A stretch of DNA of 64,000 bases from an uncultured Siphonobacter sp. (lineage in GTDB: Bacteria; Bacteroidota; Bacteroidia; Cytophagales; Spirosomataceae): the NCBI GenBank assembly GCA_913774715.1, contig CAJYHS010000208.1, positions 1-64,000 of the forward strand, read 5' to 3'. Under the pieces are notes generated by a model. It had not been told where the DNA came from. It saw only the letters and a program-made list of their open reading frames with translations, and made no database searches. The number at the start of each line of letters is the position of its first letter. Position 1 is the first letter of the stretch. This document shows, in pieces, positions 27,171 through 36,688 of this stretch. The position numbers and the translations under genes were made by a program.

Positions 27171-27953
27171 TTACTCAAACAAGTTACCCAAGCCACCTAA
27201 TACCGAGCCGCTTTCCCGACCGCTACCAGTAACGCTGGTCATTGAACTGAGCGTATTTGCCAATTTCACAATCGGCATGGACTGAATCCAGACGCGACCT
27301 GTTCCTGATAACGTGGCTAAAAAGATGCCTTCCCCACCGAACACCATGGATTTCAGACCGCCTGAACGTTGAATGGAGTAGTTAATCTGCTGCTCGAAAG
27401 CCACAATACAACCCGTATCAACCCGAAGAGTTTCGTTGTTGAGGTAACGTTCAATCACTACCCCACCCGCGTGCACGAAAGCCAGACCATCTCCTTGCAA
27501 TCTTTGCAAAATAAAGCCCTCTCCTCCAAACAAACCGGAGCCAATTTTCTGGTTGAAGGTAATCGCAATTTTCGTTCCTAAAGCGGCACAAAGAAAACTG
27601 TCTTTTTGAGCAATCAGGGTTTGACCAGGCAGGGAAGCCAGATTGATCGGAATAACAGTGCCCGGATACGGAGCCGCAAATGCTACCTTACTTTTACGGT
27701 ACCCACGGTTGGTAAAGTGCGTAATGAAGAGCGATTCGCCCATCAGAACCCGGCTGCCTGCCTGCATAAGTTTACCAAAGAGGCTACGATCTGGTTCAGA
27801 TCCGTCGCCCATTTTCGTTTCAAACTGAATGCCATCTTCCATAAAAAGCATGGAGCCGGCTTCGGCAACTACGGTTTCGTTGGGATCCAGTTCAATTTCT
27901 ACGATCTGAATATCTTCACCGATGATTTTGTAATCAATTTCGTGGCTACGCAT
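27171..27953 (-). CDS. TIGR00266/AIM24 family protein
   Basis: A 260-residue all-beta protein of the AIM24 family. It opens with the family-typical [17 protein letters not shown] and [15 protein letters not shown], and has repeated glycine-rich turns ([21 protein letters not shown], shown here by its core [14 protein letters not shown]) and a C-terminal [14 protein letters not shown] segment. Function is unknown in bacteria; eukaryotic AIM24 is mitochondrial. The next genes downstream are the gldD operon, the upstream one is a small acidic protein gene on the same strand. Confidence 0.9.
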   Translation of the reverse strand: MRSHEIDYKIIGEDIQIVEIELDPNETVVAEAGSMLFMEDGIQFETKMGDGSEPDRSLFGKLMQAGSRVLMGESLFITHFTNRGYRKSKVAFAAPYPGTVIPINLASLPGQTLIAQKDSFLCAALGTKIAITFNQKIGSGLFGGEGFILQRLQGDGLAFVHAGGVVIERYLNNETLRVDTGCIVAFEQQINYSIQRSGGLKSMVFGGEGIFLATLSGTGRVWIQSMPIVKLANTLSSMTSVTGSGRESGSVLGGLGNLFE

Positions 27954-28037
27954 AGCTTGGGAGGTTTGTAAGGGTTTGTTTCGTTTGATAAGGTAATGTT
28001 TTGATATCGACTCATCAACAGCTCAAACCCTTCTAAA

Positions 28038-28316
28038 CTACTCGCCCAGTTCGCGTTTGAGATCATCCGGTAAATCGAAATCGTCTTCCTCTTCTTCTGA
28101 ATCTTCTTTTTTCCGACCGGGCAAAGCTTCGAGATCATCGCGGTGACGTAATTTTTTATCGTCAACCGTACGGTTCAAAAACTCGTTGATCTTATCGATC
28201 GGCAAAGACATATTCAGTTCCCCAAAATTATTAATCGTAATATCGAGTCCGTCTAAGTCTTTATGAACTCGCGGCTTTTCGGGTTGAGCGGGCTTTTTCG
28301 CTGATTTCTTTGCCAT
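28038..28316 (-). CDS. Small charged hypothetical protein
   Basis: A 92-residue protein with a lysine-rich start (MAKKSAKKPAQPEKPR), a central hydrophobic stretch (LDITINNFGELNMSLPIDKI) and an acidic tail with a run of Glu/Asp (DSEEEEDDFDLPDDLKREL). I do not recognise a named domain. The bipolar charge suggests an interaction or chaperone-like adaptor (inference). It is probably real because it is bounded by a stop-start gap on both sides, keeps a normal start and is a conserved-looking gene between gltX and an AIM24-like gene. Confidence 0.7.
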   Translation of the reverse strand: MAKKSAKKPAQPEKPRVHKDLDGLDITINNFGELNMSLPIDKINEFLNRTVDDKKLRHRDDLEALPGRKKEDSEEEEDDFDLPDDLKRELGE

Positions 28317-28332
28317 GGCTTGCTAGTTTTCA

Positions 28333-28418
28333 GTTTTTAGTTGTCGGTTTTCAGTTCTACTTTGCCAGTACAGATCTACTTTTCATTAACTGACAACTGT
28401 AAACCGACAACTGAAAAC
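28333..28418. repeat. Long inverted repeat made of AACTGACAACTG-type tracts
   Basis: 18-bp arms (28333-28350 and 28401-28418) with one G-U pair, core GTTGTCGGTTT / AAACCGACAAC, and a 50-base loop. It lies 2 bases past the gltX stop, so it may also stabilise or end the gltX transcript. Confidence 0.7.
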
Positions 28419-28420
28419 GC

Positions 28421-29917
28421 TTATAATACTTTCTTCAACCGATCTACTACCTCTGCTTTGCCCATGATTTCCATGGATAACATCAGGTCGGGGCCGGCGG
28501 GGGCTCCGGTGAGTACGACGCGGAGCGGCTGCATTACTTTTCCTAATTTAATGCCTTTTTCGTCGGTAACCTTATGTAATGCTTCCTTGGCCGTTTCAGC
28601 CGTGAAAGGTTCTACTTCGGGTAATACCTTCGCATATTGTTCGACTACGGCCGCTACGTCGGCGTTCCATTTCGTCGTCATTACCTGCTCGTCGTACTGC
28701 GTAGGTGCTTCAAAAAGGAATTTTGACTGCTCGACGATTTCCTGTGGGAAGGTTACCCGGTCTTTCAACAAGTGAACAATCTTCTCAATTTTTTCAGGAC
28801 TACTTCCTGCAAATGACTCCTTTAATGACTCAGCTACTGAAGCATCCGAATGCTGTTTGAGATACTGCTGATTGAACCATTTCGCTTTGGCAATGTCAAA
28901 ACGGGCTCCCCCCTTGTGAATTTTGTCCAGACTGAACGCGGCAACTAACTCATCCATAGTGAACATTTCCTGTTCCGTTCCAGGATTCCAACCCAGAAAA
29001 GCCAGGAAGTTAATCACTGCTTCGGGCAGATACCCATCTTCCCGAAATCCGCGTGCCACGACTCCACTGGTGGGATCTTTCCATTCCAGTGGGAAAACGG
29101 GAAACCCACCCAAATCGGCGTCACGTTTGGATAATTTGCCGTTTCCTTCGGGTTTCAATAACAAAGGCAGGTGAGCAAATTCGGGACGCTCCCAGCCAAA
29201 AGCCTTATACAGTAATACGTGTAAGGGGGCAGACGGTAACCATTCTTCACCCCGGATCACGTGCGTGATTTCCATCAAATGGTCATCCACCACGTTAGCC
29301 AGGTGATACGTGGGCATTCCGTCGGCTTTCAATAATACCTTATCGTCGATTTGTGAAGAGTGAACATTTACCCAATCCCGAATCAAATCCCGGAAACGAA
29401 TTTCTTCTTTCGCAGGTACTTTCAGACGAATGACGTGAGGTTCCCCTGCCGCGATACGAGCCTGCACCTCTTCGGCTGGCAAGGTCAGCGAATTTTTCAG
29501 TCGTGTACGGGTAATGCTGTTATATTGAAAGGTAGAACCCTGTTTTTCAAAGGTCTGACGCATGTCGTCCAGTTCTTCGGTAGTATCAAACGCGTAATAC
29601 GCTTTATCCGCCGCAATCAGTGTTTCAGCGAAATCACGGTACATGTGCATCCGCTCTGACTGACGATACGGAGCGTGTGGGCCACCTACGCCGACGCCTT
29701 CGTCGATGGTAATGCCTACCCACTGGAGGGCTTCCAGAATGTAATTTTCGGCTCCGGGAACAAATCGATTCTGATCCGTATCTTCAATACGAAGCAACAT
29801 TTTTCCGCCCATCTGGCGAGCGAAGAGGTAGTTATAGAGTGCGGTGCGAACGCCGCCGATGTGCAAGGCTCCCGTCGGACTGGGAGCAAAACGTACGCGA
29901 ACTTGAGTTGATGACAT
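28421..29917 (-). CDS. gltX: Glutamate--tRNA ligase
   Basis: A 498-residue class Ib aminoacyl-tRNA synthetase. The HIGH-type motif SPTGALHIGG is at residues 13-22, and the KMSKS-type motif appears as GKLSKRDAD near residue 262. The catalytic domain includes LLRIEDTDQNRFV, and the C-terminal helical anticodon-binding region is complete. It attaches glutamate to tRNA-Glu in the cytoplasm. Length is normal. Downstream is a long inverted repeat. Confidence 0.97.
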   Translation of the reverse strand: MSSTQVRVRFAPSPTGALHIGGVRTALYNYLFARQMGGKMLLRIEDTDQNRFVPGAENYILEALQWVGITIDEGVGVGGPHAPYRQSERMHMYRDFAETLIAADKAYYAFDTTEELDDMRQTFEKQGSTFQYNSITRTRLKNSLTLPAEEVQARIAAGEPHVIRLKVPAKEEIRFRDLIRDWVNVHSSQIDDKVLLKADGMPTYHLANVVDDHLMEITHVIRGEEWLPSAPLHVLLYKAFGWERPEFAHLPLLLKPEGNGKLSKRDADLGGFPVFPLEWKDPTSGVVARGFREDGYLPEAVINFLAFLGWNPGTEQEMFTMDELVAAFSLDKIHKGGARFDIAKAKWFNQQYLKQHSDASVAESLKESFAGSSPEKIEKIVHLLKDRVTFPQEIVEQSKFLFEAPTQYDEQVMTTKWNADVAAVVEQYAKVLPEVEPFTAETAKEALHKVTDEKGIKLGKVMQPLRVVLTGAPAGPDLMLSMEIMGKAEVVDRLKKVL

Positions 29918-30026
29918 AAGATTAATTTTGGAGTTGAGTCAGTGATTACGCTGGTTTGTACCATTGATCCTGTTACTCAGGTTGTCTCTGCTCCATTTGA
30001 TGTCGCAAAGTTACTCCTTTTACTTC

Positions 30027-30073
30027 GTTTAGGGTTTAGAGTTTTCCGTTTACTGCCTCCAGTTTTCAGTTCT
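30027..30073. repeat. AACTC/AAACCC-type and AACTG-type repeat tracts
   Basis: GTTTAGGGTTTAGAGTTTT (30027-30045) followed by CCAGTTTTCAGTTCTGG (30057-30073), which can form a small hairpin. It sits between the divergent gltX and TatD genes, where promoters would be expected. Confidence 0.55.
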
Positions 30074-30141
30074 GGATGAGATTTTTAGATCACAATCGCT
30101 TTAGCTCACGCAAAATTTGGGGCAGAAAGCCTTTTATTACG

Positions 30142-30813
30142 ATGATGACAGACCTTTCTTTTCTTGATTTCCATACCCATCACCTGAATTCTGGCGAAAA
30201 TTCAGAAAGCATTTACAATGCCCGTTTTTCGGAGTTCGATTCATTACCTAAAACGCAGCGAATCAGTCTGGGTATTCACCCCTGGTACATTGAAGAAAAC
30301 ACCGTAGAAGAACAGTTACAAATCATCGAAAAAGCAATTCAGGCCAAACGAATCGCAACGTTAGGCGAATGTGGGCTGGATCGGTTAACCTCTGCACCAT
30401 TACCTGTTCAGGAATCTGTTTTTGAACGACAGTTAATACTTGCCAATGAGTATCAAATGCCAGTAACCATTCATTGCGTACGGACTTTTCCTGAGGTGAT
30501 TCAGCTAGTTAAACGACTAAAAATCAAGACCCCTTTAATCGTTCATGGTTTTAATAATAAACCGGAAGTTGTCCAGCAGCTTCAGAAGTATGATTTCTAT
30601 TTCTCTTTGGGTGAAGCCCTATTACAAGACGAATCAAACGCCGTAAAATGCCTGAAAATGATCTCTTTAGATCGGCTATTTCTGGAAACGGATGCTCAGG
30701 AGATTTCGATAAGTAGTATCTTTGCAGCCGCATCGAAGCACTTGAACATTCCTGTTTCTATATTAAAAGATCAGATTTGGCGGAATTTTCAGCGAATTAC
30801 CCCCATTCCCTGA
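30142..30813 (+). CDS. TatD family metal-dependent hydrolase
   Basis: A 224-residue TIM-barrel hydrolase. Metal-binding and catalytic motifs in order are FLDFHTHH, LGIHPWY, ATLGECGLD, VTIHCVR, PLIVHGF and LFLETDAQ. TatD enzymes are Mg-dependent DNases of the amidohydrolase superfamily. I started it at the ATG at 30142 (an adjacent ATG is at 30145); the frame extends further upstream, but the extra residues are not like the family. It lies 21 bases before tcdA, presumably on the same transcript. Confidence 0.85.
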   Translation: MMTDLSFLDFHTHHLNSGENSESIYNARFSEFDSLPKTQRISLGIHPWYIEENTVEEQLQIIEKAIQAKRIATLGECGLDRLTSAPLPVQESVFERQLILANEYQMPVTIHCVRTFPEVIQLVKRLKIKTPLIVHGFNNKPEVVQQLQKYDFYFSLGEALLQDESNAVKCLKMISLDRLFLETDAQEISISSIFAAASKHLNIPVSILKDQIWRNFQRITPIP

Positions 30814-30834
30814 CAAGCAGTATTTATATTAATT

Positions 30835-31656
30835 ATGAGTTGGTTATCCAGAACAGAATTACTCATCGGGCCAGAAGGGCTTGATGTCTTAAATCAGGCC
30901 CATGTATTAGTCATTGGTCTAGGCGGCGTTGGCTCCTTTGCCGCAGAGTTTATTGCCCGCTCAGGTGTGGGCGAAATGACGATTGTGGACGGAGACGTAG
31001 TAGATCCTTCCAACCGGAACCGACAGTTACCTGCTCTGGCTACCACCCATGGATTATCCAAAGCCGATTTGATGGCCGAACGTCTGCTGAGTATCAATCC
31101 TGAATTAAAGCTACACGTTCGGAAAAATTTCCTTTCGCCCGAAGCCTGCCGCGAGATTCTTACGCAACCCTTCGATTATGTAATGGATTGTATCGATTCC
31201 GTTACTCCCAAGCTGACTTTGTTAGCGACGGCCCACGAAAAAGGGTACCGCATTATTAGTTCGATGGGTGCGGGTGGCAAACTTGACCCTACGCAGGTAC
31301 AGGTAGCCAATTTATTTCTGACGAAAGAATGTACACTGGCCTATTACGTTCGGAAGCGGTTACGTAGATATGGTATTCAATCGGGTATTAAAGCGGTGTA
31401 TTCCACAGAAACTGTTCGTACCGATTCCCTAATGCTGACCGACGGTTCCAATTTCAAACGTTCGGCTTATGGAACGATTTCTTACTTACCCGCTACGTTT
31501 GGAGCCGTTTGTGCTTCGGTCGTGATCCGGGATTTATTGAATGAACCCATTGAAGATTATGAGGCTTCGCAATTAGAATACCGCAAGCGTCAGCGGCTCG
31601 AACGCGAAGCTTTTTTCCGTAAACAAGCTAAAGCTGAACTACGGAAAAAGGGTTGA
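30835..31656 (+). CDS. tcdA: tRNA threonylcarbamoyladenosine dehydratase
   Basis: A 273-residue E1-like adenylating enzyme. The nucleotide loop VLVIGLGGVGSFAAEFIARS lies at about residues 24-43, and the adenylation motif DPSNRNRQLPAL follows at about 59-70. A CIDSVTPK segment and later basic-rich region match TcdA/CsdL. It converts t6A37 of tRNA into the cyclic form in an ATP-dependent reaction. The C-terminal tail is lysine/arginine-rich. It follows the TatD gene by 21 bases and ends before a bidirectional terminator. Confidence 0.92.
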   Translation: MSWLSRTELLIGPEGLDVLNQAHVLVIGLGGVGSFAAEFIARSGVGEMTIVDGDVVDPSNRNRQLPALATTHGLSKADLMAERLLSINPELKLHVRKNFLSPEACREILTQPFDYVMDCIDSVTPKLTLLATAHEKGYRIISSMGAGGKLDPTQVQVANLFLTKECTLAYYVRKRLRRYGIQSGIKAVYSTETVRTDSLMLTDGSNFKRSAYGTISYLPATFGAVCASVVIRDLLNEPIEDYEASQLEYRKRQRLEREAFFRKQAKAELRKKG

Positions 31657-31689
31657 TTGTTGTTGGTTATTAGTAATTATATTTTCATA

Positions 31690-31723
31690 AAAAGGGCTTT
31701 CTTTTTGCGAAGAAAGCCCTTTT
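31690..31723. terminator. Bidirectional terminator between tcdA and susD
   Basis: Perfect stem AAAAGGGCTTTCTT / AAGAAAGCCCTTTT with loop TTTGCG. A/T runs on both flanks serve the convergent genes. Confidence 0.92.
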
Positions 31724-31744
31724 CTGATTTTGTTGCATTATGAA

Positions 31745-33427
31745 TTAATAACCAGGATTTTGAGGAAAAGCAGAAGCTCCACCCGTAGTCCGGTCAATTT
31801 GCGTTTGGGGAATGGGACGCAGGTTATGGAAAGCCTGAATTCCAGCGGCAGCGTCGGTGTTGTATTTTTTCACCCGATCTACCAATATGCCCCACCGTTT
31901 CAAATCGTACCAGCGGAACATTTCTCCAAGTAACTCCCGTTCGCGTTCTTCCATAATAAATTCCATGGTTAGACTGGATGCACTTACTTTCATAGCATCC
32001 TGTTGCCCCGGCCAGGCTGCCCGTACCCGTACCATATTGATAGCATCGGCAGCTTCCTGAGGTTTGCCAAGTTTTAGGTTCGCTTCCGCCAGAATCAGGT
32101 ACGTTTCTGCTAAACGCATTACAAACCAGTCACGATTTCCCCATTCTGCGGTAACATCCTGACGAAGTGGATCCAGAAACTTGTTAAGTACAGGAAATAA
32201 ATTAGGCTTATAAAGACTTGGCACCAATACCTGATAAGGTTTAGCGGCTCGTTGAGCCGTTGTCCATTCCACTCCAGGAATATAAATCGCCGTATCGCCC
32301 TGAGCCAGGGTTACCTTCGATTTCGAGTTGTCAAAAACGTTTGTGAATGTTCCGGGATTGTTAGTATACCAGGTATCCTTGAACGTCTTTTTGTACCGGG
32401 AATCTTTTGTCCGATCCGCTGGATTAAAAACAACGTTTAACAAATAAGACGTTGGCATATAACGCTTCCAGGGACGACCGTTGGCCAGATCACGTTTCAT
32501 TCCGGCCTGAACGTCATATTCATTTCCGAAAAATAAGTGGGTCTGATTCCCGTTTACAGTGGCTCCTGTACCACTGGGGCCAATATCCGTCAAAGCATCA
32601 TTCGTATACTGAACCGCAAAAATCACCTCACTATTAATCTGATTGGCCTGATTATATACGTTCGCGAAATCCGATAATAAGGCATACCCATAATTTTTAG
32701 TAACGTTCTGAGCATACGTAGCCGCCTTGGCATAATCGTCGGATGCAGCCGCTTCTGAGGTCGCCTTTGTCAAGTAAACCCGAGCCAGCAAATGTTCACA
32801 AGCTCCCTTGGTAGCCCGACCGTAATCCGTCGTTGTATTAGGTAACACAGCCAGAGACGCTTCCAGGTCAGCGGTAATCGCTGCATAGACTTCCTTAACC
32901 GATGCTCGGGTAAAATCCTTTTTGGGTTCCAGGTTACCCGTTAACGTTAAGGCTACGGGTCCCCAGTTTTGAACCAGAATGAAGTAATGGTGGGCACGCA
33001 AAAATCGTAGCTCAGCAATCCTCAGGTTTTTGTTAGCGTCCGTTAAACCCGTCACCGTACCTGCATTCGCTTTGTCGATGAGCACGTTCATCGTATTAAT
33101 TGCCACGTAGAAGTTATTCCATAAATCCCGAAGGATGTCTACGTTGGAGCCAAATTGCGTGGTATACTGATTCATGTATTTGTAACTGCCATCAGCACCC
33201 ATGGTGTAAGTGTCCGTCCCGAAAACGGTCAGATTTGTGCCAATTTCGCGGCCATAATAATCCCGAAGCGATGAATATGCCGCTTTCACGCCGGCTTCAA
33301 ACCCCGCCTGAGAATTGAAATAATCCGCCCCAACCGAAGAAATGGGCGTCTCCTCCAGAAGATCTTTACACGACTGATTCGTCAGCATCAGACTGGCGAT
33401 CAATAAGGTATACACTATTTTTTTCAT
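31745..33427 (-). CDS. RagB/SusD family lipoprotein (orphan pair)
   Basis: A 560-residue SusD-type lipoprotein with lipobox NQSC (Cys20). The characteristic helical core (RIAELRFLRAHHYFILVQNW, 20 residues) and the terminal PIPQTQIDR...NPGY ending are present. It follows its SusC partner by 43 bases. No glycosidase, regulator or ECF sigma/anti-sigma gene adjoins, so the substrate cannot be guessed. Confidence 0.93.
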   Translation of the reverse strand: MKKIVYTLLIASLMLTNQSCKDLLEETPISSVGADYFNSQAGFEAGVKAAYSSLRDYYGREIGTNLTVFGTDTYTMGADGSYKYMNQYTTQFGSNVDILRDLWNNFYVAINTMNVLIDKANAGTVTGLTDANKNLRIAELRFLRAHHYFILVQNWGPVALTLTGNLEPKKDFTRASVKEVYAAITADLEASLAVLPNTTTDYGRATKGACEHLLARVYLTKATSEAAASDDYAKAATYAQNVTKNYGYALLSDFANVYNQANQINSEVIFAVQYTNDALTDIGPSGTGATVNGNQTHLFFGNEYDVQAGMKRDLANGRPWKRYMPTSYLLNVVFNPADRTKDSRYKKTFKDTWYTNNPGTFTNVFDNSKSKVTLAQGDTAIYIPGVEWTTAQRAAKPYQVLVPSLYKPNLFPVLNKFLDPLRQDVTAEWGNRDWFVMRLAETYLILAEANLKLGKPQEAADAINMVRVRAAWPGQQDAMKVSASSLTMEFIMEERERELLGEMFRWYDLKRWGILVDRVKKYNTDAAAGIQAFHNLRPIPQTQIDRTTGGASAFPQNPGY

Positions 33428-33470
33428 GAATGTCTAAGTCTTTATCCTGAAATGGTTTTCCAAATACTTG

Positions 33471-36400
33471 CTAGAATTTCGCGTTAATACCGAAGATAAT
33501 CTGGCGTGTAGAAGGCGTCTGGCTTTCAGAAATGCTGTCTACTGTTTCGTTGTCAATACCTTTGTATTTCGAACGATATTCAGAGAAAATAAAAGGCTGC
33601 TGAGCTGCCAGATAGACCCGCAGACTGGTCATGCCCACTCGTTTTGCTACATTTTCTGGTACGTTGTACCCCAGATTGATGTTCCGTACTTTCAGGAAAG
33701 TACCGCTGAAGTAACGCAGCGTGCTGGAATAGATCGGCGTTTCCTGATTCTGGTTTGGACGTGGAAAATCGTTCGTCGGGTTGTTGGGAGTCCAGTAATT
33801 GATGTTCAGGTTGTTATAACGTCCGGCCAGCGTATTAAATGTCTGGTGAAAACCGCTGGTAATGGTGCTCCCTACCCGAGCATACAGAAAGAAGGATAAA
33901 TCCAGGCCTTTAAAGCTAAAGCGGTTGGTCATACCAGCCGTGAATTTAGGAATCTGCGAGCCAATAATCATACGGTCGTGATCAGCATCAATTTTCCCAT
34001 CTCCGTTAATATCTAGCAGTTTTACCTCACCCACATTTTGTCCATATCGCTTGGCGTCTTCGCTTTCACTAGTCTGCCAAATGCCAATTTTCTTATAATC
34101 GTAAATGGCTGTAATGGGCTGTCCAATGAAACGAGCATTTCCAATATCATCTACTTTACCATTGAAGAGTTCACGAATCTGTTCTTTATTTTTTGTAAAT
34201 TGAAGATCCGTACTCCAGCGGAATCCATTGGAAGCATCTATGTTAATTGTCGAAAGGGTAATCTCCAGACCTTGATTACGGGTTTTGCCCACATTTCGCA
34301 ATACACTTCCGTATCCGCTAGTGTATGGTAACTGGTCATTCAGCAAAAGATCCCTAGTGTCAGCCTGATACACCTCCAAAGAACCAGCCAGTCGACCCCG
34401 GAAGAAACTATAATCCAACCCAACGTTTGCCGTTGAAGTCGTTTCCCAGCGTAAATTAGGGTTCCCAATTGAGTTGGGGCGGTAACCGTAGGCAGCATTG
34501 GTATTCCAGGCATACACTGTACGCGACAGCAAGGTTTGAGTCTGGTAAGGGTCAATAGCGGTATTTCCAATTGACCCCCAACTGGCCCGTAACTTCAACT
34601 GATCCAACCAGCTTACACCTTTCAAGAAGTTTTCATTACTGATGTTCCAGCCCGCCGCTACAGAGGGGAAGAATCCATATTTGTTATTGCGACCAAAACG
34701 TGAGGAACCGTCATACCGACCGGTCAACGTCAGCAAATATTTCTCGTTATAATCGTAATTAAAACGAGCCATAAAAGATTGTAATGTCCACTGAGTCAAA
34801 CCCGTACCTACACTATTAATGGTTTGAGCCTGGCCCAGACTATAGAATTCCTGTGTAGCTGCGGGAATACCGTTTACACTGATCCGAGCCGTTTCATAGT
34901 TATCCCGCTGAATGGAATGCAAAGCCGTGATATTCAGGTTATGAATTTCCCGAAATTTTTTAGTGTACGTCAGAATGTTTTCAATGGTATAATTGAAACC
35001 CTGCGAGTAATCCGTCATCCCCCGGGGATCTCCACCGCGACGATCATTCGTAAAGGTTCCCCAGAAACGGCCGAAACGACGGTTTGTGAAGTCAGGACCA
35101 AAATTCAGACGGTATTTCAGTCCATCCGTAATGTTCCATTCGCCGTATAAGCTATTAAAAATCCGAATGGTTTTAGTTTCGGCAATGTTGGCACCCGGCA
35201 CTACCTCCGAGGCAGGATTCGACTGAAGTCCATCCGAAGTAGGCAGGAAAATCAGATTTCCCAGATCGTCATAGGGCTTACCCAGTGGATTTTCACGTAA
35301 GGTTAATCCTAAGGGGTTAAAACCGTTTCCTCCTCCCGGATAGAAAGTATCACCGCCGTTGTTTATGCTGTAAACCGCAAACGTCGAAGTTCCTACTTTC
35401 ACCCTTTTTCCAATTTGGTGATCCAGATTAACTCGAAAACTATATCGCGTAAAATCCTGAGTTTTAATGATCCCTTTATCTTGAAAGAAGTTGCCCGAAA
35501 TAGAGAATTGAGTTTTCTCACTACCACCCTGAACCCCTACCTGATGACTTTGGATATGGCCCGTACGATAGATATACGATTGATAATCCGTGGAACGACC
35601 CGTGGCAATACCATCCAGTTCGACGGCTTCAAAAATCTTACTATCTGCATTAGGGTCGGCATCGTCATAACGACCTACGGCCCGGCGTGACTCCCGTTTG
35701 TATTCAGCAAATTGAGCCCCGTTCATTACTTCAATATTACCCAGTGCTTTTGAAACGCCATAATACCCGTCGTAACTAACAATGGTTTTGCCCGTAGTTC
35801 CGCGACGGGTCGTTACAATCACTACCCCATTTGCTCCTCGTGAACCGTAAATCGCAGTAGCAGAAGCATCTTTTAATACTTCCATGGACTGTATATCATT
35901 GGGGTTAAGATCATCGATCCCTCCAGCCAATGGAATTCCGTCTACTACATACAAAGGGTCGTTAGAAGCATTAATAGAACGGCGACCCCGAATCCGAACT
36001 GTAACGCCGGAACCGGGCTTACTACCGGCCTGTACAACATCCACCCCGGCGGCCCGACCTTGTAAAGCTTGCCTAGCGTTAGTAATAGGTAATTCAGCAA
36101 TTTCCTTGGAACTTACCGATGAAATGGCTCCAGTTAACTGACTTTTCTTTTGCGTACCATACCCTACGACTACAACTTCCGTTAGGGCAGCTGTACTCGA
36201 AGGGAGTACTAACTCCATGTAATTTTGATTACCAATGGTAAATTCAAGTGTCTGATATCCAACTGAAGATACGACTAGCGTTGAGCTACTGGCAGGAACA
36301 TTAATGGTAAATTTTCCCTCTGCATTGGTAACCGCTCCGCGTGTTGTTCCTTTTACCGATACACTGGCTCCAGGAATGGGTTGCTGATCGTCTCCGGTAA

Positions 36401-36482
36401 CGCGTCCATTAACGGAACGCTCCTGAGCGAACGCATTCCAACCAAGTCCCAAAAAGAAAAGACTTAGTAATAAGTTTCTCAT
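33471..36482 (-). CDS. SusC/RagA-type TonB-linked outer-membrane transporter (orphan pair)
   Basis: A 1003-residue TonB-dependent transporter. A signal peptide (residues 1-19) is followed by a carboxypeptidase-like domain (VNGRVTGDDQQPIPGASVSV), a TonB box region EVVVVGYGTQKKSQLTGA and the SusC-diagnostic plug EVLKDASATAIYGSRGANGV (20 residues). The barrel ends in FGINAKF with a C-terminal Phe. It pairs with the susD gene downstream. Upstream is about 140 bases of AT-rich DNA with no clear consensus promoter. Confidence 0.95.
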   Translation of the reverse strand: MRNLLLSLFFLGLGWNAFAQERSVNGRVTGDDQQPIPGASVSVKGTTRGAVTNAEGKFTINVPASSSTLVVSSVGYQTLEFTIGNQNYMELVLPSSTAALTEVVVVGYGTQKKSQLTGAISSVSSKEIAELPITNARQALQGRAAGVDVVQAGSKPGSGVTVRIRGRRSINASNDPLYVVDGIPLAGGIDDLNPNDIQSMEVLKDASATAIYGSRGANGVVIVTTRRGTTGKTIVSYDGYYGVSKALGNIEVMNGAQFAEYKRESRRAVGRYDDADPNADSKIFEAVELDGIATGRSTDYQSYIYRTGHIQSHQVGVQGGSEKTQFSISGNFFQDKGIIKTQDFTRYSFRVNLDHQIGKRVKVGTSTFAVYSINNGGDTFYPGGGNGFNPLGLTLRENPLGKPYDDLGNLIFLPTSDGLQSNPASEVVPGANIAETKTIRIFNSLYGEWNITDGLKYRLNFGPDFTNRRFGRFWGTFTNDRRGGDPRGMTDYSQGFNYTIENILTYTKKFREIHNLNITALHSIQRDNYETARISVNGIPAATQEFYSLGQAQTINSVGTGLTQWTLQSFMARFNYDYNEKYLLTLTGRYDGSSRFGRNNKYGFFPSVAAGWNISNENFLKGVSWLDQLKLRASWGSIGNTAIDPYQTQTLLSRTVYAWNTNAAYGYRPNSIGNPNLRWETTSTANVGLDYSFFRGRLAGSLEVYQADTRDLLLNDQLPYTSGYGSVLRNVGKTRNQGLEITLSTINIDASNGFRWSTDLQFTKNKEQIRELFNGKVDDIGNARFIGQPITAIYDYKKIGIWQTSESEDAKRYGQNVGEVKLLDINGDGKIDADHDRMIIGSQIPKFTAGMTNRFSFKGLDLSFFLYARVGSTITSGFHQTFNTLAGRYNNLNINYWTPNNPTNDFPRPNQNQETPIYSSTLRYFSGTFLKVRNINLGYNVPENVAKRVGMTSLRVYLAAQQPFIFSEYRSKYKGIDNETVDSISESQTPSTRQIIFGINAKF

Positions 36483-36623
36483 AGGTGTAATGATTTAGTT
36501 CAAGTTTTTCGTAGAATAAGTCAGTGATATTTACAGGACATGAACTAAATACATTTACCCTTATTTTTTGAATAATTTCAAGAAATAATTTTTATTAAGT
36601 GTGATTATAATAAATTTTTTAAC

Positions 36624-36682
36624 AAAATAGTTAAATAAAAAAGCCTGAATCGCTGATTCAGGCTTTTTTATTTAACTATTTT
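36624..36682 (-). terminator. Perfect 28-bp inverted repeat terminator of the BatA-type gene
   Basis: Arms 36624-36651 and 36655-36682 are exact reverse complements with loop GCT; the core is AAGCCTGAATC / GATTCAGGCTT with long A/T flanks. It begins 7 bases past the BatA-type stop and separates that gene from susC on the minus strand. Confidence 0.92.
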
Positions 36683-36688
36683 AGTAGG

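Noticed and set aside
27899-28165. 88-codon open frame between the AIM24-like and the small charged protein gene
   Set aside because: It overlaps both neighbours in another frame and has no recognisable features.
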